Source: Bacteroidota bacterium
GTDB lineage: Bacteria > Bacteroidota > Bacteroidia > Cytophagales > Cyclobacteriaceae
Assembly (NCBI GenBank): GCA_023431285.1
Contig: JAEYXN010000216.1
Span: 1-18,121 of the forward strand
Direction of reading: 5' to 3'
DNA: 18,121 nt
Part shown: positions 13,311 to 18,121 of the stretch, in pieces
How the letters are laid out: each line of letters starts with the position of its first letter
Numbering within the stretch: position 1 is the stretch's first letter
Position numbers and translations under genes: made by a program
The notes under the pieces: generated by a model
Told to the model about the DNA's origin: nothing
Seen by the model: only the letters and a program-made list of their open reading frames with translations
The model's database searches: none

Positions 13311-14312
13311 TTAATTCTTCAATTTATTTTTCGCCCCGTATTTGGCCACGTAATATTGGCAGCACCAGTCGAGGGAAAGATCAATCGGTTGAAATTCAAC
13401 TGATAACGCTTTTCTTATTTTTGAATTGTCAAACAGAAAATCTGTCCCTGCCAACCGTGCAGTCTCTTTTGTCAGAAGAGGCTCCGTACCCGTAAACCAT
13501 GTGCGCATCACTTCAAGTCTCGCTGCGAAATGGAGAAGACCTGGCCCAAGCTTGACGGTCGGTGCACGTTTACCAAACCGCGTTGCCACACCTCTGAAGA
13601 AATCCTCAAAGGATATCTTGCCCGCATTGAGAACAAAACGCTCTCCTTCAATAGTGCTTTCCTCAAGAAGTCTGCCCACAATTGCTGAAACATCGCGAAC
13701 GTCCACGTAGTTCAGATAAGCATCGGTATACAACGATCCCTCATTCCATACATACTTGAACAGCCGCGCACTGCTTCTGCTCCAGTCAGCCGGTGCAAGA
13801 ATAACTGATGGATTCACGATCACTGTACTCATCCCTTCTTCCTGTGCGCGAAACACCTCCAGCTCTGAAAGATATTTTGATTCGGCATACACCGTATGCA
13901 TAGGGCTGTCTACCCATTGATTTGTTTCGTCAATCAACGATTGACTCTTTTGCCTTCCCAGTGCAGCGACGGAACTGATATGCAGAAAACGTTTCACTCC
14001 ACGAGCCTGCGCAGCAGCAATTACGTTGCGTGTACCCACAACGTTATGCTCCATGACCAGATCAGCTTTGCGTGGGTTATAAGACACGATCGCCGCAGCG
14101 TGAATGACATGGGTCACATCTTGCAGCGCATCCTCCAGCGCGACAGGATCCAGCATATCCGCATCCCGCCACGTCACTCCGGACGTAACATCACCCAGCA
14201 ATGACGTGTCACTCCCGCGGCGCTTCAACGCAACGAAAGGCATCTTCCTCTCCATGAGCTCACGAACAATAAAACTTCCCAGAAGACCATTGGCGCCGGT
14301 TACTGCAATCAT
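13311..14312 (-). CDS. NAD(P)-dependent epimerase/dehydratase family protein (extended SDR)
   Basis: 333-residue extended short-chain dehydrogenase/reductase. The Rossmann nucleotide-binding loop TGANGLLG is at residues 5-12 (GxxGxxG type). The HAAA segment at 71-74 is the usual end of the fourth strand. The catalytic residues are S113/S114 in HISSVAALG, Y142 and K146 in YAESK (YxxxK). The C-terminal half, which sets the substrate, is of the dihydroflavonol-reductase/sugar-epimerase kind and does not point to one compound. No signal peptide. It starts 48 bases after the CpsB-like gene on the same strand, so it may be the last gene of the polysaccharide operon and act on a nucleotide sugar or a lipid-linked intermediate. 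That role is inferred from position only. Confidence 0.88.
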   Translation of the reverse strand: MIAVTGANGLLGSFIVRELMERKMPFVALKRRGSDTSLLGDVTSGVTWRDADMLDPVALEDALQDVTHVIHAAAIVSYNPRKADLVMEHNVVGTRNVIAAAQARGVKRFLHISSVAALGRQKSQSLIDETNQWVDSPMHTVYAESKYLSELEVFRAQEEGMSTVIVNPSVILAPADWSRSSARLFKYVWNEGSLYTDAYLNYVDVRDVSAIVGRLLEESTIEGERFVLNAGKISFEDFFRGVATRFGKRAPTVKLGPGLLHFAARLEVMRTWFTGTEPLLTKETARLAGTDFLFDNSKIRKALSVEFQPIDLSLDWCCQYYVAKYGAKNKLKN

Positions 14313-14360
14313 CCTTCGAAATTTTGGGGCAACGAGCCGGAACGCGTGCGCGTATACCCG

Positions 14361-15086
14361 TTATAGGGTTTTGTTTAGAAGAGGCAAAGATAAGGCTTTT
14401 TGGAAGTACTTCATCGGAAGTGCCGTTTCGATAAGCCTGGTATGCTGAATATGGTGACAATCGCTCCCAAGCAAATGCACCCACTCCTGCTCAATCATCT
14501 TGTTCACTGTGCTCTGAACCATCTTTGAATAATAGCCGGTAAAAGAGCTGATGTTGATCTGAAAATAAACACCGCGATTCAGAAGATCTTCCATCTTGCG
14601 AAGATTCTGCTGCAAATACAGGTAACGCTCAGGATGTGCCATCACTAACCGGTATCCTTTGGTAGTAGCAAGAAAAATGAATTCCTTCAGATTGAGCGGC
14701 TCAGTCAGGAAGTTCGTCTCGAAAAGAATAAAGTTGTCTCCAAAGGTAAGCAACGGTTCACCAGTCTCAAGCTTCCGGATCAACTCCTCGTCGAGGTAAT
14801 ATTCCGCAGCAGCATCGATCCGAATGTCAATATTTTTTTCCTCAAGGTAGGAGCGGAGGTCTTCCAGTCTCTTAAGAATTCCCGGAGAAGTGTTGCGATA
14901 CATGTCACTCATCACGTGAGGCGTCGTGATCAGCCTTTTGTATCCATAAGCCATAAACTGTCGAATGATCTCTTCAGCCTGCTCAAAGCTTCGCACTCCG
15001 TCGTCAAGATTGGGAAGCAAATGCGAATGCATATCTGTCCCAAGGTCCAGACTGGAGATCTTCTGTTTATTGAACCAGCTTAGCAC
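14361..15086 (-). CDS. CpsB/YwqE-type tyrosine-protein phosphatase (PHP domain)
   Basis: 241-residue metal-dependent phosphatase of the PHP superfamily, the CpsB/CapC/YwqE group. These enzymes remove phosphate from the C-terminal tyrosines of the cognate bacterial tyrosine kinase and so control polysaccharide polymerisation and export. Candidate metal ligands are D18, H20 and H22 (TDMHSHLLPNLDDG), H57 (TTPHVM), E95 (AAEYY), E123 (LFETNF), H151 (MAHPERY), and D209 and H211 (GSDCHH), the full expected set. The start is GTG at 15086-15084, directly after the kinase TAA with no gap (TAAGTG), so translation is probably coupled. The next in-frame Met is M19 in TDMHSH, which would remove the first metal ligand region. 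Its partner kinase being the adjacent gene supports the assignment. Confidence 0.93.
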   Translation of the reverse strand: MLSWFNKQKISSLDLGTDMHSHLLPNLDDGVRSFEQAEEIIRQFMAYGYKRLITTPHVMSDMYRNTSPGILKRLEDLRSYLEEKNIDIRIDAAAEYYLDEELIRKLETGEPLLTFGDNFILFETNFLTEPLNLKEFIFLATTKGYRLVMAHPERYLYLQQNLRKMEDLLNRGVYFQINISSFTGYYSKMVQSTVNKMIEQEWVHLLGSDCHHIQHTRLIETALPMKYFQKALSLPLLNKTL

Positions 15087-17408
15087 TTATGTGTTGAAAA
15101 GTTGTTTCCAGTTTTTACTTGCTTCCGCTTCCGTATAGTATCCATAACCATACTTGTGTTCACCCGTCGAAGGTAGCGCATTCAAGACCATCGTAAGATT
15201 CGAAAACTTGTTGATGTTAATGATCCTTTGAAGATTCAAAAGGAAATCGCTTTTGGAATAATTTGCACGGAAGATGTAAATACTCAGATCAGCATGCTTC
15301 ATCGCCATGATCCCATCAGTCACAAGTCCCACCGGTGGCGTGTCAAGCAATACATAGTCATAGTGCTCCCGCAAACTATTCAGCATTTCCGTGAACTCAC
15401 CATTGATCAATAATTCCGCAGGGTTTGGAGGATGAGGGCCCGCCGGCAGATAGTCAAAATTCTCCACCGGGGTATGCGATACACACTCCTGCCATTTCGT
15501 ACGTCTGATCAGAATAGTACTCACACCCTTCATCGGATTTTCCACAGGCAAGTGTACGTTCGACTTGCTCTTTCGCATATCAAGATCCACAAGAATCACT
15601 TTCTTGTTTGATAGCGCAATGATCGCACCAAGGTTCATGGCAATGAAAGATTTTCCTTCTCCTGAAACCGTTGATGATATCGCGATAACCCTTTTGCCGG
15701 ATTTGATGTTGAAGAAGTCGAGGTTGGTGCGCATCGTCCTGATAGCCTCGCTTACCATCGACTTCGGCTGATCAAGAACATATAACGTGTCATGGCGAAT
15801 GCTCTTCGACGAAGGAACAACTCCAAGCACAGGAACCTGAAGAGTATACTCAAGTTCCGAGAGACTGGTGATCTTGTTGTTGAACAGGTACATCACACTG
15901 ATGAAGAAGATCATCACCACCAGACTTGCCACAAATCCCGCTGCCACGATCATCACTTTCTTCGGAGACACAGGAGAATTTGGAAACGACGCCGGCGACA
16001 GAATCTTAAAATCATTGGTGCTTCCCGCCTGAACAACCTCAAACTCCGATTTGGATTGCATCAACGTGAGATAGAGCTGTTCATTCAATTTGTAGAAACG
16101 AAGATTCTTTGAGAATTCAGTGCTCTTGTCCGGAAGGTTGGCAAAGTTTTTCTCAAGTGCCCTCTTCTGATTGTTCAACTCCTCAAGACGCTTTACCGCG
16201 CCCGCCTTCAATTCACGCATCTGCTCCAATGATCTGGTTCGCAGGCCTTCAATGTCTTTCTCCGTTTGCCGGTACGCAAAGGTCACTTCATTGTAAGAGA
16301 GCTTAAGTTTCTCCTGATCCAGTATAAGCTTGTGAAGCTCGTCGAGATTTCTGTTCATCTCTTCAGGTAATGCAGGGCGATGAGCAATGGATACCAGATA
16401 ATTCTTGTCCTCTAACGCTTTTGAAACAACCTCCAGGGTGGATATACGGTTAGTAGCGTTGTAACGCATGGAGTCGATAGTGTTGATGCTCTGGATCGTC
16501 CTCGCCAGATCAACATCCAGGTTGGTGGTCTTATTCTGTAGAGTGAAATTCTCGAAATAGTTCTCCAGTCCCTCCATCTTCTCTTCTATCTGTGAAAGCT
16601 CATTTGAAAGCCAGTCAATCTTCTGGCGGTTGGCAAGATTCTTCTGCTCATGACTGTATTGCAGGTACAGGGTGTCAATCTTGTTCAGGATAGCCTGAGC
16701 TTTGTAAGGGTTGTGATCTTTGAATGCAATACGGATCGTATTCGCATTATAGTTCAGAGGTTCTGCTGTAAGATTTTCCCTCAGGTATGTCTGCATTGCT
16801 TCACGGCTATGGACAATGAAGAAGTATCCGACTTCATCACCTTTGTGGAAGAGCTCATTTTTTGTGAAGCGTAGATCTGCTCCCGGCATGGAAAGCACTT
16901 CGCCATAAGTTCCGCTTACCTGCGACTTATCAGGGAAACGAAGGATGAAATTCCTTGAACCGGTTTCTTCAAAATCGATAGGGATATTGTAGATGCCAGC
17001 ACCTTTCATCTTATAGGTAAGCACAAAGGGTCCGTTTCCAAACGCTTCTTCGTCCAGAACACGTCCCTTGCTGTAATATGAAACTTCAAACGGCGCGGTA
17101 TCAAGAACACGGTTTAGGAAAAGCTTACTTTGGATCAGCTCAATCTCGCCAGAGATAAGATTTATGTTCGGGTCGTCGACAACACTCTTGATGCCGAGCT
17201 CAGAGGCTTCGTTCTTTACGTCAAGCTTTAGTTCCGAGGAAGACTCAAAAAGATTTTTGGTATATCGGACATAAATCAAAGCGATTGAATTCACCACGAG
17301 GAAAATGATCAGCAGCCAGATCCAGTTATGGCGGATCACCATCGCCAACTTACTGAAGTCGATAGCTTCCATCGTGGATCCTGGCCTTATCGTTTTCTCA
17401 TTAATCAT
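15087..17408 (-). CDS. Wzc-like polysaccharide co-polymerase and tyrosine autokinase
   Basis: 773-residue inner-membrane BY-kinase. Layout: first membrane helix about 30-48; Wzz-type periplasmic domain with long coiled-coil segments (about 255-440); proline-rich PNSPVSPKK (476-484) leading into the second helix (about 485-508); then the cytoplasmic kinase. The EAIRTMRTNL oligomerisation motif is at 554-563, Walker A SGEGKS at 582-587, Walker A' VILVDLDMRKS at 604-614 and Walker B VLLDTPP at 686-692. A C-terminal tyrosine cluster (Y753, Y755, Y757, Y758) is the expected autophosphorylation site. It controls chain length and export together with the outer-membrane Wza-like channel, encoded 9 bases upstream, and is reset by the PHP phosphatase encoded directly downstream. 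The ATG at 17408 is preferred. M13 (MEAIDF) is a possible later start. Confidence 0.95.
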   Translation of the reverse strand: MINEKTIRPGSTMEAIDFSKLAMVIRHNWIWLLIIFLVVNSIALIYVRYTKNLFESSSELKLDVKNEASELGIKSVVDDPNINLISGEIELIQSKLFLNRVLDTAPFEVSYYSKGRVLDEEAFGNGPFVLTYKMKGAGIYNIPIDFEETGSRNFILRFPDKSQVSGTYGEVLSMPGADLRFTKNELFHKGDEVGYFFIVHSREAMQTYLRENLTAEPLNYNANTIRIAFKDHNPYKAQAILNKIDTLYLQYSHEQKNLANRQKIDWLSNELSQIEEKMEGLENYFENFTLQNKTTNLDVDLARTIQSINTIDSMRYNATNRISTLEVVSKALEDKNYLVSIAHRPALPEEMNRNLDELHKLILDQEKLKLSYNEVTFAYRQTEKDIEGLRTRSLEQMRELKAGAVKRLEELNNQKRALEKNFANLPDKSTEFSKNLRFYKLNEQLYLTLMQSKSEFEVVQAGSTNDFKILSPASFPNSPVSPKKVMIVAAGFVASLVVMIFFISVMYLFNNKITSLSELEYTLQVPVLGVVPSSKSIRHDTLYVLDQPKSMVSEAIRTMRTNLDFFNIKSGKRVIAISSTVSGEGKSFIAMNLGAIIALSNKKVILVDLDMRKSKSNVHLPVENPMKGVSTILIRRTKWQECVSHTPVENFDYLPAGPHPPNPAELLINGEFTEMLNSLREHYDYVLLDTPPVGLVTDGIMAMKHADLSIYIFRANYSKSDFLLNLQRIININKFSNLTMVLNALPSTGEHKYGYGYYTEAEASKNWKQLFNT

Positions 17409-17417
17409 TCAGCGCTA

Positions 17418-18121
17418 TTAACGTCCCAACAAGACAATTGCGAGCGTGGTGAGGCTGGTCGCGACTGCAATGACCGGCCCATAATCGCGGACAGATTCTA
17501 CAACAGGCCTGCGGATCGGCTCAATGTATACCACATCGCCCGGCTCTATGATCATGTTATGTCTGGTGTATGAATCGAATGTGGAAAAGTCGGCAACAAA
17601 GACTTGATCACCACGCAGTACGCGGATGTTGTGTGCCCGTGAATTGTTATCGACTCCCTGTGCAAGAGCAAGTACTTCCACCAGGCGTATGTTCTGATTT
17701 AACAGCGGAATCACCTGGCCACCCATCGCGCCAAGTACAATGACGCGCTTATTCTGGAACTCAAGATATACGAATGGCTCCTGGTAGTATTTGCTGTATT
17801 CTTTCTGTAAGATCTGTTCTGCTTCACGCAACGTGAGGCCTATCAGGTTGATCTCTCCAACCATGGGTAACTTCACAGTTCCACTAGTCGTGATGAGATA
17901 ATTTACAACAGGACGAAGATTCGCCCCCACCGTGCTGGAGGGAAGATCCCGCAGCAATCGGTAATCAGGATCGATCAGACGTTCACCATTGTTGGTGAAC
18001 ACCGACAGCTTGATGTAATCGTCGGCTTGAATCACGTAGTTCTTTTCTGCTGCGTCAATCTTCTGTTGCAGAGCTTTGCCTTCCGGAACGGTAAACATGA
18101 TGTTCTGCCGGTAGGATCCAC
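17418..18121 (-). CDS. Wza-like polysaccharide export protein, 5' end outside the window
   Basis: C-terminal 233 or so residues of an outer-membrane polysaccharide exporter. The frame stays open to the window edge (GSYRQNI precedes the Met at 18098-18096), so that Met is probably internal, and the signal peptide and lipobox lie beyond base 18121. The poly-export domain (PF02563 type) runs from YVIQADDYIKLSVF through GTVKLPMVGEINLIGLTLREAEQIL. An SLBB ligand-type domain follows (KRVIVLGAMGGQVIPLLNQNIRL onward). A hydrophobic helix close to the C-terminus (VIAVATSLTTLAIVLLG) could cross the outer membrane as in Wza. It forms the channel that works with the Wzc-like kinase encoded 9 bases downstream. 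It is the first visible gene of the polysaccharide export operon. Confidence 0.92.
   Translation of the reverse strand, partial: GSYRQNIMFTVPEGKALQQKIDAAEKNYVIQADDYIKLSVFTNNGERLIDPDYRLLRDLPSSTVGANLRPVVNYLITTSGTVKLPMVGEINLIGLTLREAEQILQKEYSKYYQEPFVYLEFQNKRVIVLGAMGGQVIPLLNQNIRLVEVLALAQGVDNNSRAHNIRVLRGDQVFVADFSTFDSYTRHNMIIEPGDVVYIEPIRRPVVESVRDYGPVIAVATSLTTLAIVLLGR

Noticed and set aside
14350..14372. ACCC/GGGT hairpin over the stop of the CpsB-like gene as a terminator
   Set aside because: Only a four-base stem with no T-tract; readthrough into the epimerase gene is more likely.

Overview
The window looks like chromosome from a Bacteroidota bacterium, most likely of the order Cytophagales. The evidence is family content: a DUF4142 lipoprotein, a CE2-like SGNH esterase, a Wzc kinase with the Bacteroidota-type layout, ComA-like and DUF368 genes, and few Shine-Dalgarno sites close to start codons. 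This placement is inferred from protein families, not from a marker gene search. Coding density is very high. No gap between genes exceeds about 155 bases, and I see no tRNA, rRNA, CRISPR array, insertion sequence or phage gene.

Left part (1-7183), mixed strands: a 5'-truncated SGNH/GDSL hydrolase (+), a rhomboid protease (-), an SRPBCC/AHSA1-like protein (+), a DUF4142 lipoprotein (+), surE (-), a diacylglycerol-kinase-like lipid kinase followed closely by a DUF1905 protein (+), a 68-residue orphan (-), an exported metallo-beta-lactamase-fold hydrolase (+) and a CE2-like SGNH lipoprotein (+). Hairpin terminators separate two of the convergent pairs. The CE2-like gene and uvrB instead meet stop codon to stop codon.

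Right part (7184-18121), entirely minus strand. Read in the direction of transcription (right to left) it holds a capsule/exopolysaccharide export and control cluster: a Wza-like outer-membrane exporter cut by the window edge, a Wzc-like tyrosine autokinase, a CpsB/YwqE-type PHP phosphatase and an extended-SDR sugar-nucleotide-type epimerase/reductase. Next comes a tightly packed four-gene unit: a 12-repeat TPR protein, a ComA-like phosphosulfolactate synthase, a DUF368 (PopT-like) polyprenyl-phosphate transporter and aroE. The gaps inside it are -1, 7 and 2 bases, and it ends at a strong intrinsic terminator. uvrB follows as a separate unit.

The most system-like signal is that TPR-ComA-DUF368-AroE unit directly downstream of the polysaccharide export genes. 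Undecaprenyl-phosphate recycling fits polysaccharide synthesis. A lone ComA-like enzyme, with no ComB or ComC visible, does not have an obvious role. Smaller points of interest are a hairpin filling the ribosome-binding region of the DUF4142 gene, zero-gap gene junctions using GTG or TTG starts, an in-frame A AAA AAG slippery heptamer in the TPR gene, and a stand-alone DUF1905 protein. Nothing here proves a new system.
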